Shown: piece by piece, positions 15,917 through 26,261 of the stretch
How positions within the stretch are numbered: position 1 is the first letter of the stretch
Layout of the letters: the number at the start of each line of letters is the position of its first letter
Assembly (NCBI RefSeq): GCF_014217255.1
Contig: NZ_CP059404.1
Location: 1,612,001 to 1,676,000 of the forward strand
Length of the DNA stretch: 64,000 nt
Reading direction: 5' to 3'
Source: Corynebacterium incognita
GTDB lineage: Bacteria > Actinomycetota > Actinomycetes > Mycobacteriales > Mycobacteriaceae
The notes under the pieces: model-generated
What the model was told of the DNA's origin: nothing
The model's database searches: none
The model's input: the letters and a program-made list of their open reading frames with translations, nothing else
Translations under genes and position numbers: made by a program

Positions 15917-16187
15917 CACTGTCTTCACTAGCTTCCACATAGCGGCCCTGGTGTAGTTGAATCGCCCACTTCAAGGGCTCACATTTCACGCCGCTCGCGC
16001 CTGGGGCCGATTTGAGTGACCCTCGAATAACGAGTCGAGGCAGGGAGCTGGTAGAGTTTCCATGTTGTATATGCTGCGCCTGAGAGATAGGGCGCGGTGA
16101 CGAATGATTAATTAAACTGACTTCTTAGCTGTCACCTCGGCCTATTTGTGTCTGGGTGAGGGTAAATGGAGTGCCAGGAGGCTCATA
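15917..16187 (+). promoter_or_regulatory. promoter and leader of secY
   Basis: No gene is seen here. A TATGCT box (16070-16075) could be a -10 element. Two inverted repeats flank it: CCTCGA (16021-16026) with TCGAGG (16035-16040), and GCGCC with GGCGC at about 16076-16097. The leader ends in a strong AGGAGG at 16176-16181 for secY. Confidence 0.4.
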
Positions 16188-17510
16188 GTGTCCGCTATTT
16201 TGCAGGCTTTTAAGGACGCCGATCTGCGGAAGAAGATCATCTTCACCATCGTGATGATCATCGCCTACCGCATCGGTGCACAGATCCCGACGCCGGGCGT
16301 GGATTACGCGTCGATTGCCGGCCGTCTTCGTCAGCTCACCGAGCAGTCTGGTGATCTGTACTCGGTCATTAACCTGTTCTCTGGCGGCGCGCTACTACAG
16401 CTCTCCATCTTCGCCATCGGCATCATGCCGTACATTACGTCCTCAATTATCGTGCAGCTGCTCACCGTGGTTATTCCGCACTTCGAGCAGTTGAAGAAGG
16501 AGGGCCAGTCTGGCCAGACCAAGATGACGCAATACACGCGGTATCTCACCGTCGCGCTGGCGTTGTTGCAGTCGTCTGGCATTGTCGCACTGGCAGACCG
16601 TCAGCAGCTGCTGGGCCAGGGCGTGGAGGTACTGCAGGCGGACCGAAACATCTTTACGCTCATCATGATGGTCATCGTCATGACCTCCGGCGCGGTGCTC
16701 GTCATGTGGATGGGTGAGCTGATTACCGAGAAGGGCATCGGCAATGGCATGTCCCTGCTGATCTTCGCTGGCATCGCCACCCGCCTGCCCACGGACGGCA
16801 TGAACATCCTGAAGAACAACGGCGGCTTGGTGCTGTCCATGATCATCCTCGGCATGATCGTCTTGGTTATTGGCATTACGTTCATTGAGCAGGGCCAGCG
16901 CCGTATCCCGGTGCAGTACGCCAAGCGCATGGTGGGCCGCCGCCAGTACGGTGGCTCCTCCACCTACCTGCCGCTGAAGGTCAACCAGGCCGGCGTTATC
17001 CCGGTCATCTTCGCGTCCTCTCTCATCTATATGCCGGTTCTGATCACGCAGATCGTTAACTCCGGCACTGCCACCCCTCCGGACAACTGGTGGCAGCGCA
17101 ACGTCATTTCGTGGCTGCAGGCACCGAGCTCCTGGCAGTACATTCTGCTCTACTTCGCGCTCACCATCTTCTTCTCGTACTTCTACGTCTCCGTGCAGTA
17201 CGACCCTGCGGAGCAGGCCGACAACATGAAGCGCTATGGTGGATTTATCCCAGGCATTCGTCCTGGCCGCCCGACCGCGGAGTACCTCGGCTTCGTTATG
17301 AACCGCCTGCTGGCAGTCGGCGCACTCTACTTGGGTGCCATCGCGGTTTTGCCGAATATCCTGATGGACCTTGGCGTGGGCGGTAGCTCGGCCGGCGGTT
17401 CCGCCTTCGGCGGTACGGCCATCCTGATTATGGTCTCGGTTGCCCTGACCACCGTCAAGCAAATTGAATCCCAACTCCTGCAAAGCAACTACGAAGGACT
17501 TCTCAAGTAA
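16188..17510 (+). CDS. secY: protein translocase subunit SecY
   Basis: This 440-residue protein is the channel subunit of the Sec translocon in the plasma membrane. Ten transmembrane helices can be followed, and the [10 protein letters not shown] segment after helix 1, the [20 protein letters not shown] plug region and the [13 protein letters not shown] cytoplasmic loop that contacts ribosome and SecA are all present. GTG 16188 follows AGGAGG by six bases; a longer in-frame start at 16146 is not supported. Its stop overlaps the adk start. Confidence 0.97.
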   Translation: MSAILQAFKDADLRKKIIFTIVMIIAYRIGAQIPTPGVDYASIAGRLRQLTEQSGDLYSVINLFSGGALLQLSIFAIGIMPYITSSIIVQLLTVVIPHFEQLKKEGQSGQTKMTQYTRYLTVALALLQSSGIVALADRQQLLGQGVEVLQADRNIFTLIMMVIVMTSGAVLVMWMGELITEKGIGNGMSLLIFAGIATRLPTDGMNILKNNGGLVLSMIILGMIVLVIGITFIEQGQRRIPVQYAKRMVGRRQYGGSSTYLPLKVNQAGVIPVIFASSLIYMPVLITQIVNSGTATPPDNWWQRNVISWLQAPSSWQYILLYFALTIFFSYFYVSVQYDPAEQADNMKRYGGFIPGIRPGRPTAEYLGFVMNRLLAVGALYLGAIAVLPNILMDLGVGGSSAGGSAFGGTAILIMVSVALTTVKQIESQLLQSNYEGLLK

Positions 17511-18055
17511 TGCGTCTCGTACTTCTCGGCCCTCCCGGTGCCGGCAAAGGCACCCAAGCAGCCATCCTTAGCGAAAAGCTCGGCATCCCACACATTTCCA
17601 CCGGCGACCTGTTCCGCGCCAACATTGGCGAGGGCACCCCGCTGGGTAAGGAAGCCAAGGAATACATTGACGCCGGCAAGCTCGTGCCGACCGATGTCAC
17701 CGCGCGCATGGTTGAAGACCGCCTCACCCAGGAGGACGCCCAGGGTGGCTTCCTGCTGGACGGCTTCCCTCGTACCGTCGAACAGGCGGAGATTCTGAAG
17801 GACCTGCTGGCCAAGAATGGCCACACGCTCGATGGCGTGCTGAACTTCGAGGTGTCTGAGGACGTCGTCGTGGAGCGCATGCTCGCTCGTGGCCGTGCAG
17901 ATGACAACGAAGAGACCATCCGTACCCGCCTTGGCGTGTACCGCGACGAGACCTTCCCGCTCATTCAGCACTACGGCGATGACATCATCTCCATCAAGGC
18001 TGAGGGCGACGTTGAGGAGATTAACGAGCGCGCCATGAAGGCGGTCGGTCGCTAG
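17510..18055 (+). CDS. adk: adenylate kinase
   Basis: This 181-residue enzyme interconverts ATP and AMP with two ADP. The P-loop GPPGAGKGT is at residues 7-15, the AMP-binding [10 protein letters not shown] and DGFPRT motifs follow, and the lid is the short form without zinc-binding Cys, usual in actinobacteria. ATG 17510 shares a base with the secY TAA, so translation is probably coupled. Confidence 0.97.
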   Translation: MRLVLLGPPGAGKGTQAAILSEKLGIPHISTGDLFRANIGEGTPLGKEAKEYIDAGKLVPTDVTARMVEDRLTQEDAQGGFLLDGFPRTVEQAEILKDLLAKNGHTLDGVLNFEVSEDVVVERMLARGRADDNEETIRTRLGVYRDETFPLIQHYGDDIISIKAEGDVEEINERAMKAVGR

Positions 18056-18077
18056 GCCGATCGTAGGATAAGACGTC

Positions 18078-18878
18078 ATGGGTTTTAGGCGCCGCAGCAA
18101 ACGTATCCCCGCGAAGACTCCGGGGGAACTGGACGCGATGGCCGCGGCCGGCAATGTAGTCGGTCAGGCTCTCGCCGCAGTGCGTGATGCTGCGGCGCCT
18201 GGCGTTTCTACCCTCGAGTTGGACCGCATCGCTGAGGAGGTCATTCGCGGCGCTGGTGCGGTGCCGACGTTTAAGGGCTACGAAGGCTTCCCCGCGTCCA
18301 TTTGCTCGTCGATCAACGAGGTTATTGTCCACGGAATCCCCTCCGCCGATGATGTTGTGGTTCCCGGGGATCTCATCTCTATCGACTGCGGCGCCACCTT
18401 GGATGGCTGGGTGGGGGATTCCGCCATCAGCATTGCTATCGGTGAGGTAGACCCGGACGTCGAGAAGCTCAACAAAGCCACCGAATGGGTTTTGTATGAA
18501 GGGCTTCAAGCTATGGTCCCGGGCAACCGGTTGACCGACGTCTCACACGCCCTGGAGGTGGCCACCCGCGCCGCGGAGGAGCGTTTCGACGTCCCGTTGT
18601 TCATCGTGGACGGCTACGGTGGGCATGGCATTGGCCGCACGATGCACGAAGACCCTTACCTGGCCAACGAAGGCAAGCCCGGCCGCGGGCCAGAAATCCA
18701 AGAAGGATCCGTGCTGGCTATCGAGCCCATGCTGGCTTTGGGCACCGAAGATAGCGCAGTCCTTGAAGACGAGTGGACCGTGGTGACCACCGATTTCTCT
18801 TATGCGGCCCATTGGGAGCACACCGTGGCGGCGACAGCCGAGGGCCCTCGCATCCTTACGCGTCGTTCTGGTAAATAG
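18078..18878 (+). CDS. map: type I methionine aminopeptidase
   Basis: This 266-residue enzyme removes the initiator Met from new proteins. The pita-bread fold motifs are seen: [12 protein letters not shown], the metal-ligand Asp pair in ISIDCGA and GWVGDSA, the His of [15 protein letters not shown], and Glu residues in AIEPML and [15 protein letters not shown] box lies eight bases before ATG 18078, so a leaderless transcript is possible in addition to read-through from secY-adk. Confidence 0.94.
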   Translation: MGFRRRSKRIPAKTPGELDAMAAAGNVVGQALAAVRDAAAPGVSTLELDRIAEEVIRGAGAVPTFKGYEGFPASICSSINEVIVHGIPSADDVVVPGDLISIDCGATLDGWVGDSAISIAIGEVDPDVEKLNKATEWVLYEGLQAMVPGNRLTDVSHALEVATRAAEERFDVPLFIVDGYGGHGIGRTMHEDPYLANEGKPGRGPEIQEGSVLAIEPMLALGTEDSAVLEDEWTVVTTDFSYAAHWEHTVAATAEGPRILTRRSGK

Positions 18879-18942
18879 TGCGACTTTGCTAATTTTTTGC
18901 GGAAACTCTTAATTCGGTCTATGCGAATGTCGATTCAATGTC

Positions 18943-18948
18943 TATAAT
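18943..18948 (+). promoter_or_regulatory. consensus -10 box for the L,D-transpeptidase gene
   Basis: A perfect TATAAT ends seven bases before ATG 18956, which sets the transcription start at the start codon and rules against the earlier in-frame ATG at 18938 that lies inside the promoter. Confidence 0.65.
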
Positions 18949-18955
18949 TGCCTGC

Positions 18956-19828
18956 ATGTTGAACTCCGCTCGTAAGAACTCTGCCTTGCGCCGCCGCCTG
19001 GTTGCCGTGACGGCAGCCGTTGCCGTTGGCTTCAGTGGCGGCGTCGTAGCGCCGACCGCTACCGCGCAGTCCTCCCAGCCCACCACCATCGATTCCATGT
19101 CCTCGGACTTGATCGACAAGTCCGGCCTGGAACGTCTGTACAACACCACCCGTGAGGATGCTTGGGACGTCCGTAACCAGGTGATGACCCGCTTGCAGGA
19201 CGTTGACCCGGCCACCGCGCGTTCCCTGCGCGGCGCCGTTGACGGTCTGGTGGACCTCCTGTTCCCGGGTCTGGTGGCCCAGAAGAAGGCAGAGGAACGC
19301 GCGGAGCAGAAGCGTCGCGCGGCAGCGAAGGCGAAGGCTGACCGCATCGCCCGCGCCAAGGCTGCTGAGGAGCGCCGCAAGCTGCGCGAGGCCCGCGAGG
19401 CTGAGGAGCGTGCCCGTAAGGCATCTGCAGCGAAGAAGGCTGCTGCTAAGAAGGCTGCCGCGAAGAAGCGCTACAACACCGGCCCGTGCCCGGCTGATGC
19501 CGACGTGTGCGTGGACCGTAACGGTCGCCGCACCTGGCTGCAGGAAAACGGCCGCGTGACCTACGTGGCTGCAGGCATGGCCCCGGGCAAGCCGGGCGAG
19601 GAGACCCCAGCGGGCACGTTCTACGTCAACCGTAAGATCAAGGACGAGATCTCCTACGAGTTCAACAACGCTCCGATGCCATACGCCATTTACTTCACCA
19701 ACAATGGCCACGCATTCCACGCTGGTGATCCGGCCTACCTGTCCAACGGCTGCGTACGCCTGACCTACGAGGCAGCACAGAAGTACTTCCAGGAGCTGCA
19801 GATCGGCGATAAGGTCTTCATCTACTAG
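18956..19828 (+). CDS. exported L,D-transpeptidase (YkuD domain)
   Basis: This 290-residue protein should make 3-3 cross-links or attach proteins in peptidoglycan. Residues 1-37 form a signal peptide ending ATA-Q, residues about 105-175 are a Lys/Ala/Glu/Arg-rich coiled coil that probably spans or binds the envelope, and the C-terminal YkuD domain has the catalytic HAGDPAYLSNGCVRL motif with Cys266. There is no Ig-like or LysM domain. The start is set by the leaderless promoter. Its place between map and infA is an insertion into an otherwise translational gene cluster. Confidence 0.88.
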   Translation: MLNSARKNSALRRRLVAVTAAVAVGFSGGVVAPTATAQSSQPTTIDSMSSDLIDKSGLERLYNTTREDAWDVRNQVMTRLQDVDPATARSLRGAVDGLVDLLFPGLVAQKKAEERAEQKRRAAAKAKADRIARAKAAEERRKLREAREAEERARKASAAKKAAAKKAAAKKRYNTGPCPADADVCVDRNGRRTWLQENGRVTYVAAGMAPGKPGEETPAGTFYVNRKIKDEISYEFNNAPMPYAIYFTNNGHAFHAGDPAYLSNGCVRLTYEAAQKYFQELQIGDKVFIY

Positions 19829-20061
19829 ACCACGTTGCGCACGGGCATAGCCCCTGCGCAACGGTTTCTCGCACCGCGCCCCTCCCTGACGTCGACAAGC
19901 ACGAAGGGGGAGAGGGGCGCGGTTTTGGGTTTTCGTGTCGCAACCCTGTATGCTTTGCCAGTGGTGTATATCCGCGTCCCAGGTGGCGCGATGTATTCCT
20001 CGTGAGTAGACAACAATGATGCAGGTGGCCGTACTTGAAGGCCACCAGGAATGTAGAGGTT

Positions 20062-20280
20062 ATGGCTAAGGAAGGCGCAATCGAGGTAGAGGGCAAGATT
20101 ATCGAGCCCTTGCCCAACGCAATGTTCCGTGTCGAGCTCGACAACGGGCACAAGGTTCTCGCCCACATTTCGGGCAAGATGCGTCAGCACTACATCCGCA
20201 TCCTCCCAGAGGATCGCGTGGTCGTGGAGCTGTCTCCTTATGACCTGACCCGCGGACGCATCGTCTACCGATACAAGTAA
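20062..20280 (+). CDS. infA: translation initiation factor IF-1
   Basis: This encodes the 72-residue OB-fold factor that binds the 30S A site during initiation. [13 protein letters not shown] at the start and [25 protein letters not shown] in the middle are diagnostic. I chose ATG 20062 because it gives the exact family length. The usual neighbour rpmJ was looked for between infA and rpsM and is not there. Confidence 0.97.
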   Translation: MAKEGAIEVEGKIIEPLPNAMFRVELDNGHKVLAHISGKMRQHYIRILPEDRVVVELSPYDLTRGRIVYRYK

Positions 20281-20439
20281 ACACTGTAAGCCTCCTTTCC
20301 CAGGCCACTTGCTAGGTCAAGTGTGCCGTCTACCTCGGGCCGCGGTGGCCTGAGCCCCACCATGAGTCGCGCCTGCGTGCGTGACGGTGAGGGACGGGTG
20401 GGGAGAAAACCACCGTAACAATTGAAAGGTAGTTGCCAT

Positions 20440-20808
20440 ATGGCACGTCTAGCTGGTGTTGATCTCCCGCGCAACAAGCGCATGGAGATCGCTCTCACCT
20501 ACATCTACGGCATCGGTCCAACCCGTGCCAAGGAGCTTTTGGAAAAGACCGAAATCTCTCCCGATCTGCGCACCGACGATCTGAGCGATGAGCAGCTGTC
20601 TGCTCTCCGTGATGTCATCGAGGCTTCCTGGAAGGTCGAGGGTGACCTCCGCCGCCAGGTTCAGGCTGACATCCGTCGCAAGATTGAAATTGGCTGCTAC
20701 CAGGGCCTGCGCCACCGTCGTGGCCTGCCAGTCCGTGGTCAGCGCACCAAGACCAACGCTCGTACGCGTAAGGGTCCGAAGAAGACGATCGCTGGAAAGA
20801 AGAAGTAA
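20440..20808 (+). CDS. rpsM: 30S ribosomal protein S13
   Basis: This encodes uS13, 122 residues, part of the head bridge to the large subunit. [26 protein letters not shown] at the start and [24 protein letters not shown] near the end are diagnostic. ATG 20440 follows GAAAGGT. It leads the rpsM-rpsK-rpsD-rpoA-rplQ alpha operon. Confidence 0.97.
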   Translation: MARLAGVDLPRNKRMEIALTYIYGIGPTRAKELLEKTEISPDLRTDDLSDEQLSALRDVIEASWKVEGDLRRQVQADIRRKIEIGCYQGLRHRRGLPVRGQRTKTNARTRKGPKKTIAGKKK

Positions 20809-20811
20809 CCT

Positions 20812-21213
20812 ATGGCTCCGAAGACTAACACCGCGCGCCGTTCCGGCCGTCGCGTTGCTAAGAAGAACGTGGCCGCAGGCCACGCGTACATCAAGTCCAC
20901 CTTTAACAACACCATCGTGTCCATCACGGACCCGCATGGTGCTGTCATCTCCTGGGCATCCTCCGGCCACGTCGGCTTCAAGGGTTCCCGTAAGTCCACT
21001 CCTTTCGCTGCGCAGATGGCTGCTGAGTCCGCTGCCCGCAAGGCAATGGAGCACGGCATGAAGAAGGTTGACGTATTCGTCAAGGGCCCGGGTTCGGGCC
21101 GCGAAACTGCTATCCGTTCGCTCCAGGCCGCCGGCCTGGAGGTGTCCTCGATCGCGGACGTGACGCCGCAGCCACACAACGGTTGCCGTCCTCCGAAGCG
21201 TCGTCGCAACTAA
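20812..21213 (+). CDS. rpsK: 30S ribosomal protein S11
   Basis: This encodes uS11, 133 residues, on the platform near the E site. The [15 protein letters not shown] and [21 protein letters not shown] blocks and the PPKRRR end identify it. It starts three bases after the rpsM stop. Confidence 0.97.
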   Translation: MAPKTNTARRSGRRVAKKNVAAGHAYIKSTFNNTIVSITDPHGAVISWASSGHVGFKGSRKSTPFAAQMAAESAARKAMEHGMKKVDVFVKGPGSGRETAIRSLQAAGLEVSSIADVTPQPHNGCRPPKRRRN

Positions 21214-21235
21214 GGGAAGGAAGAGGTAACTAAAA

Positions 21236-21841
21236 ATGGCTCGTTATACTGGCCCCGCTACCCGCGTATCCCGCCGTCTTCGCGTCGACCTGGTCGGCGG
21301 AGACATGGCTTTTGAGCGTCGTCCTTACCCTCCGGGGCAAGCCGGCCGTAACCGTATCAAGGAATCTGAGTACCTCCTGCAGCTGCAGGAGAAGCAGAAG
21401 GCTAAGTACACCTACGGTGTGCTGGAGCGTCAGTTCCGCCGCTACTACGCTGAGGCAAACCGCCTCCCAGGCAAGACCGGTGACAACCTGGTTGTTCTGC
21501 TTGAGTCCCGCCTGGACAACGTTGTCTACCGTGCAGGTCTGGCTCAGACCCGCCGTCAGGCACGTCAGCTGGTGTCCCACGGTCACTTCACCGTGAACGG
21601 CAAGAAGGTTAACGTTCCTTCTTTCCAGGTCTCCCAGTACGACATCATCGACGTTCGGGATCGTTCCCAGAAGATGATGTGGTTCGAAGAGGCTCAGGAC
21701 CGTCTGGCCGACGCTCAGGTTCCTGCTTGGCTGCAGGTTGTTCCTGATACCCTGCGCATTCTCGTGCACCAGCTGCCCGAGCGCGCTCAGATCGACATCC
21801 CGCTGCAGGAGCAGCTCATCGTCGAGCTTTACTCGAAGTAA
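21236..21841 (+). CDS. rpsD: 30S ribosomal protein S4, zinc-free form
   Basis: This encodes uS4, 201 residues, a primary 16S rRNA-binding and fidelity protein. The C-terminal S4 RNA-binding domain is seen at about 90-150 (LESRLDNVVYRAGLA, QARQLVSHGHFTVNGKKV). The N-terminal zinc-binding Cys of the C+ form are absent (there are no Cys), which is the C- form common in actinobacteria. It follows rpsK by 22 bases. Confidence 0.96.
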   Translation: MARYTGPATRVSRRLRVDLVGGDMAFERRPYPPGQAGRNRIKESEYLLQLQEKQKAKYTYGVLERQFRRYYAEANRLPGKTGDNLVVLLESRLDNVVYRAGLAQTRRQARQLVSHGHFTVNGKKVNVPSFQVSQYDIIDVRDRSQKMMWFEEAQDRLADAQVPAWLQVVPDTLRILVHQLPERAQIDIPLQEQLIVELYSK

Positions 21842-21987
21842 GATTGGGTGCCGTGGGGGCGCGCTGGGCCAACAGCCTTGCCGCTCCCTCGCGGTACGCA
21901 TTCGCACTGTACGTGCATCTGTTTCGAATTCTTCATCTTTATCCACCTATCGGCGTCAAATAGCGGTCGCCGCAAAGGAGAAGTTCC

Positions 21988-23001
21988 ATGCTCATTTCCC
22001 AGCGTCCACAGTTGACCGAGGAAGTTATCGATTCCGCTCGTTCTAAGTTCACCATTGAACCGCTCGAGCCAGGCTTCGGCTACACCCTTGGCAACTCCCT
22101 GCGTCGTACCCTGCTGTCCTCCATCCCAGGCGCAGCAGTGACCTCCATCAAGATTGAGGGTGTGCTCCACGAGTTCACCACCATCTCCGGTGTGAAGGAA
22201 GACGTCTCCGAGATCATCTTGAACATCAAGGGCCTGGTGCTGTCCTCTGACTCTGACGAGCCAGTGGTCATGTACCTGAGCAAGGAGGGCGCTGGTCAGG
22301 TGACTGCCGGTGACATCCAGCCCCCGGCCGGTGTGGAGATCCACAACCCGGATATGCACATCGCCACGCTGAATGATTCGGCTCGTCTGGAAATGGAGCT
22401 CGTCGTGGAGCGTGGCCGTGGCTACGTTCCTGCGGCACCGACGTCCGGTGATATCGGCCGCATTCCGGTTGATCAGATCTACTCCCCAGTGCTCAAGGTT
22501 TCGTACAAGGTCGAGGCAACTCGTGTCGAGCAGCGCACCGACTTTGACAAGCTGATCATTGACGTGGAGACCAAGAACTCGATTTCCGCTCGCGACGCCC
22601 TGGCGTCCGCAGGCGGCACCCTGGTGGAGCTGTTCGGACTCGCTCGCGAGCTGAACACCGCTGCCGAGGGCATCGAGATCGGCCCGTCCCCGCAGGAGAC
22701 TGAGTACATCGCCGCTTACGGCATGCCGATTGAGGACCTGAACTTCTCCGTGCGCTCCTACAACTGCCTGAAGCGCCAGGAAATCCACACCGTTGGTGAG
22801 CTCGCCGAGTGCACCGAGTCGGACCTGCTGGATATCCGTAACTTCGGTCAGAAGTCGATCAACGAGGTAAAGATCAAGCTGGCTAACCTGGGCCTGGCTC
22901 TCAAGGACACTCCTGAGGACTTTGACCCAACCCAGCTCGAAGGCTACGACGCTGCCACCGGTGACTTTGTTGACCCGGCCGGCGCAGATGACACCGAGTA
23001 A
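21988..23001 (+). CDS. rpoA: RNA polymerase alpha subunit
   Basis: This 337-residue subunit nucleates RNA polymerase assembly. The N-terminal dimerisation domain has [25 protein letters not shown], and the C-terminal domain that binds UP elements and activators has [15 protein letters not shown] and [16 protein letters not shown]. The end is acidic. AAAGGAGAAG precedes ATG 21988. The 146-base leader after rpsD may carry an extra promoter. Confidence 0.98.
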   Translation: MLISQRPQLTEEVIDSARSKFTIEPLEPGFGYTLGNSLRRTLLSSIPGAAVTSIKIEGVLHEFTTISGVKEDVSEIILNIKGLVLSSDSDEPVVMYLSKEGAGQVTAGDIQPPAGVEIHNPDMHIATLNDSARLEMELVVERGRGYVPAAPTSGDIGRIPVDQIYSPVLKVSYKVEATRVEQRTDFDKLIIDVETKNSISARDALASAGGTLVELFGLARELNTAAEGIEIGPSPQETEYIAAYGMPIEDLNFSVRSYNCLKRQEIHTVGELAECTESDLLDIRNFGQKSINEVKIKLANLGLALKDTPEDFDPTQLEGYDAATGDFVDPAGADDTE

Positions 23002-23045
23002 GACGCTCACGCGCTCAACTTAAATCGCAATCGAGGAGTACAAGA

Positions 23046-23606
23046 ATGCCTACCCCGAAGAAGGGTGCCCGTCTCGGCGGCTCCGCTGCACAGCAGGCTC
23101 ACCTGCTGTCCAACATGGCAGCTAGCTTGATCGAGCACGGCGCTATCAAGACCACCGACGCCAAGGCGAAGCTGCTTCGTCCTTACGTTGAAAAGCTCAT
23201 CACCAAGGCGAAGTCCGGCACCGTTGCTGACCGCCGCGAGGTAGCCAAGAAGATCCCGCACAAGGATGTTGTGGCTTACCTGTTCAACGAGCTGGCTCCG
23301 AAGTTTGAGAACCGTGAGGGTGGCTACACCCGCACCATCAAGCTGGAGAACCGCTCCGGTGACAACGCTCCGATGTCCCAGATTTCCCTGGTTCTCGAGG
23401 AGACCGTTTCTGCTGAGGCGTCCCGCGCTACCCGCGCTGCTGCTTCCAAGAAGGCAGAGGAAGAAAAGGCCGAGGAGACCACCGCTGCTGAGGAGACCAC
23501 CGAGGCTCCTGCAGAGGAGGCCACCGAGGCGGAGGCAACCGAGGCCCCGGCCGAGGAAACCGCTGCTGACGAGGCTGAGTCCGCAGAGGACAAGGAAGAG
23601 AAGTAA
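23046..23606 (+). CDS. rplQ: 50S ribosomal protein L17 with acidic tail
   Basis: This encodes bL17. The first ~125 residues are the standard protein ([46 protein letters not shown]). A ~60-residue tail rich in Ala, Glu and Thr follows, with repeats such as [11 protein letters not shown], making the protein 186 residues against about 120-130 in most bacteria. Acidic tails on L17 are common in actinobacteria; their role is not known. A terminator follows. Confidence 0.96.
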   Translation: MPTPKKGARLGGSAAQQAHLLSNMAASLIEHGAIKTTDAKAKLLRPYVEKLITKAKSGTVADRREVAKKIPHKDVVAYLFNELAPKFENREGGYTRTIKLENRSGDNAPMSQISLVLEETVSAEASRATRAAASKKAEEEKAEETTAAEETTEAPAEEATEAEATEAPAEETAADEAESAEDKEEK

Positions 23607-23636
23607 TTCTCTTTATCGGTTAAGAGCTGAAACTCA

Positions 23637-23686
23637 CAACCGCATCCCGGCGCCTTAAAGGTGCCGTGAGGTGCGGTTGTTTGTTT
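23637..23686 (+). terminator. terminator after rplQ
   Basis: CAACCGCATC (23637-23646) pairs with GGTGCGGTTG (23670-23679) through one G-U pair, enclosing a smaller GGCGCC/GGTGCC hairpin, and is followed by TTTGTTTTTTC. It closes the alpha operon. Confidence 0.85.
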
Positions 23687-23774
23687 TTTCGGGCCTGGGT
23701 CAGCGTTTGGGGAATGCCGTGCAGTGCCGTTGAGTTAAAGGTGTAATAAATACATATGTGGAGAGGTGATCGCC

Positions 23775-23897
23775 ATGATCAAGAACGCCAATGTCATCGA
23801 CAGCCGCATCCGCATCGTCGTGGGCGTCCCGTGCGCTGCCGGTGCCACCCGTTTCTGTCCGCTGTACAAGGCGCTGGGCATCTTTACCCAGAAATAG
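23775..23897 (+). pseudogene. shortened DUF2892-like (YgaP-type membrane) ORF
   Basis: A 40-codon frame with a good ribosome binding site (GAGAGGTGAT) and ATG 23775 begins MIKNANVIDSRIRIVVGV and ends CPLYKALGIFTQK. These are the two ends of a DUF2892 inner membrane protein, which is normally about 60-70 residues with two transmembrane helices between them. Here the helices are missing and only about ten residues join the ends. The simplest reading is an in-frame deletion that left the start signals intact. A real but soluble micropeptide is possible. Confidence 0.5.
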
Positions 23898-24001
23898 CGC
23901 ACCGGAGAGCAGAGAGAGTGGGCTTGATGACGTCGCCCTCCACGGCGTCGTCAAGCACCGTGCGCGAGAGCACGCGCGGAAGTGCACTAGACTTCTAGGC
24001 C

Positions 24002-24895
24002 ATGACTGATTCTGCTTCCGCCACCACAGAACCGGTACGTCTGCGCTTAGATCTGGCGTACGACGGCACCGACTTCCACGGTTGGGCGCGCCAGAAGCCG
24101 CAGGGCGGCGAGGAACTGCGCACGGTGCAAGGCGTTGTAGAGGACACCTTGTCGCTCATCTTGCGGCAACCGGTGCAGCTGACCGTGGCGGGGCGCACCG
24201 ACGCCGGGGTTCACGCCGCAGGGCAGGTGGCACACGCTGACATTGATCCCGCAGGACTAGAGCAGCGTTCCATTGACGGCGATCCGGGCCGACTCGTGCG
24301 GCGCCTCGCCCGCCTGTTACCCCGGGACATCCGGGTCTCGGCGTGTTCCTTCGCGCCCGAGGGTTTTGACGCGCGCTTTTCTGCGCTGCGCCGCCACTAC
24401 GTCTACCGAGTGTCCACCGACCCGGCGGGGCCGTTGCCCACGCGGGTACGTGACACGGCGCCGTGGCCCAAGGAGGTGGATCTCGGCGCAATGCAGGACG
24501 CCGCCAACGCCCTCGTGGGTCTCCACGACTTCGCTGCTTTCTGCAAGGCGAAACCCCACGCCACCACCATCCGTGAGCTTGAGGCCTTCGTGTGGCACGA
24601 CGCCTCCACGCCACAAGAGCCCGGCGTGTACGAGGCCCACGTCAGCGCGGACGCTTTCTGCTGGTCCATGGTGCGCTCCCTGGTGGGCTGCTGCCTGGCG
24701 GTGGGTGAGGGGCGCCGCGACGTTGACTTCGCCGCCGCCATGCTGCATGAGACGCAGCGCAGCTCGTCGATCCCCGTCGCCCCCGCTGAAGGCTTGTCGC
24801 TGGTTGGCGTGGACTACCCCGCGCCGGAAGAACTGGCTACACGAGCCGCCGTGACCCGCGACCGGCGCAGCCCTGAGGAGCTCGGCGAGGCCTAG
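24002..24895 (+). CDS. truA: tRNA pseudouridine(38-40) synthase TruA
   Basis: This 297-residue enzyme makes pseudouridine at positions 38-40 of tRNA anticodon arms. The catalytic Asp lies in [10 protein letters not shown] (about residues 62-71), and [14 protein letters not shown] at the start and [17 protein letters not shown] near the end are typical. TAGACT lies eight bases before ATG 24002, so it is probably leaderless. truA next to rplQ and ahead of the ESX-4 genes matches mycobacterial order. Confidence 0.95.
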   Translation: MTDSASATTEPVRLRLDLAYDGTDFHGWARQKPQGGEELRTVQGVVEDTLSLILRQPVQLTVAGRTDAGVHAAGQVAHADIDPAGLEQRSIDGDPGRLVRRLARLLPRDIRVSACSFAPEGFDARFSALRRHYVYRVSTDPAGPLPTRVRDTAPWPKEVDLGAMQDAANALVGLHDFAAFCKAKPHATTIRELEAFVWHDASTPQEPGVYEAHVSADAFCWSMVRSLVGCCLAVGEGRRDVDFAAAMLHETQRSSSIPVAPAEGLSLVGVDYPAPEELATRAAVTRDRRSPEELGEA

Positions 24896-25024
24896 CCTTC
24901 CACGTGGCCGGGCGGCGGGAAGCGACCGCTTGGGGTGGGACAGGTTTGTGCCGTGCGGTGGCGCGGTGCGCGGGGACTGGCTAGGCTGTGGTGCGAACAC
25001 AACGATTCTCGGGGGAGAAAACTC

Positions 25025-26233
25025 GTGGCGCACACACTGCTGCCTACGACTACTGCACAGGTGTCGGGGCATAAATTCTTGCAACGTCGGGTGGAGCACG
25101 GCCTCATCATGGGCGATATCCGCATGCTCCATGATCCGCTGGCTAAGCGCCAGCGTGCCTTCATCTTTGGCACGGTGGCGGTGGTGCTCCTAGCGCTGGG
25201 CTCGGGGCTACTCGCCTGGCTACGCCCCGAACCCCACCCGGGTGATGCGGCGATAGTGCGCACGGGCCACGGCCAGGTGTTGGTGCGTGTCGACGATCGC
25301 TTGCACCCCGTGGCCAACATCGCCTCCGCCCGGCTCATCGCTGGCGAGGCCACAGACCCACAGGCGTTGGGGGACGAAGCACTGCATGCCGCGCCACGGG
25401 GAGTGCCGTTGGGGATAGCGGGAGCCCCGGAATCACTCGCCCCCGGAGGGGCGACCGGGTGGGCAGCCTGCCTGGACCCGTACCCGCAGCAGGACGCAGC
25501 GAGCGGCGAACACAGCGCCCGCACGGACTTTAAGACCACCTTCGGCCCCGACGGTGATCCCGCGGCCGAGGTCATCGTCCTGGCGGGCGCTCGCCTACGC
25601 TCGCTGGGGGAGCGCGAGGCGGTGATTGTGGACATCGGCGCTGACGAATGGCTCGTGAGCGCGCGGGGACGAACGCGCCTGGGCGAGGACTTGCGGAAGA
25701 GTTGGGGGATCCCGGACGATGCGCCACGCTGGCCAGCCCCGGCACGCTACCTGGAAGCCTTCGTGGAACGGCCAGAACATGAGATGTTTCCAGACGTGCC
25801 AGAAGAAAGAGAGGGCAACGCCGGCCTGTCTTTCCTCGAGCCGCCGACTGATGGAGTTCAAGGTGGCCCGCCTGCCGGGTGGCTGTGCGCGGATGCGGCA
25901 GGTGAGGCAGGGGCGGTGGAGCCCACCGCTGATGCCGTGGCCCTGCCGACGCGTCAGGGCGGCGAGCACACACGTGATGATGCACCGGGAACATCCGCCT
26001 CGCCCGCAGTGGCCAGCCGCTTCGGCGGCCTGGAGGACGCCGTGGGAGTGGACACGGGCGCAGGATTTCTCGTGGTCTCCGCAAGCGGGTACCGACACGA
26101 CGTCCCCGATGTCGCCACCCTGGATATCCTCGGCGCGGCGGGCGCGACGCCGGCCCCGTGGCCTATCCTCGCGCTGCTGCCGGAAGGACCTGCCCTCCAC
26201 ACTGAGGCCGCGCTGCGCCCGCTGTTGGAATAG
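25025..26233 (+). CDS. eccB: type VII secretion protein EccB (ESX-4 type)
   Basis: This 402-residue protein is a structural part of the type VII secretion membrane complex, with a short cytoplasmic start, one transmembrane helix (about 45-66) and a large extracytoplasmic domain. The N-terminal TTTAQVSGHKFLQRRVEHGLI and the MLHDPLAKRQR segment are conserved EccB sequences. GTG 25025 follows GGGGGAGA; the frame stays open further upstream without support. It is on the plus strand, with mycP-eccD on the opposite strand and eccC beyond, as in mycobacterial ESX-4. Confidence 0.9.
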   Translation: MAHTLLPTTTAQVSGHKFLQRRVEHGLIMGDIRMLHDPLAKRQRAFIFGTVAVVLLALGSGLLAWLRPEPHPGDAAIVRTGHGQVLVRVDDRLHPVANIASARLIAGEATDPQALGDEALHAAPRGVPLGIAGAPESLAPGGATGWAACLDPYPQQDAASGEHSARTDFKTTFGPDGDPAAEVIVLAGARLRSLGEREAVIVDIGADEWLVSARGRTRLGEDLRKSWGIPDDAPRWPAPARYLEAFVERPEHEMFPDVPEEREGNAGLSFLEPPTDGVQGGPPAGWLCADAAGEAGAVEPTADAVALPTRQGGEHTRDDAPGTSASPAVASRFGGLEDAVGVDTGAGFLVVSASGYRHDVPDVATLDILGAAGATPAPWPILALLPEGPALHTEAALRPLLE

Positions 26234-26261
26234 TCCGGACCTGCTGGAGTAGATTCCAGAT

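Noticed and set aside
20281..20439. Possible rpmJ between infA and rpsM
   Set aside because: No L36-like peptide with its Cys/His pattern is found in any frame; corynebacteria have it elsewhere.
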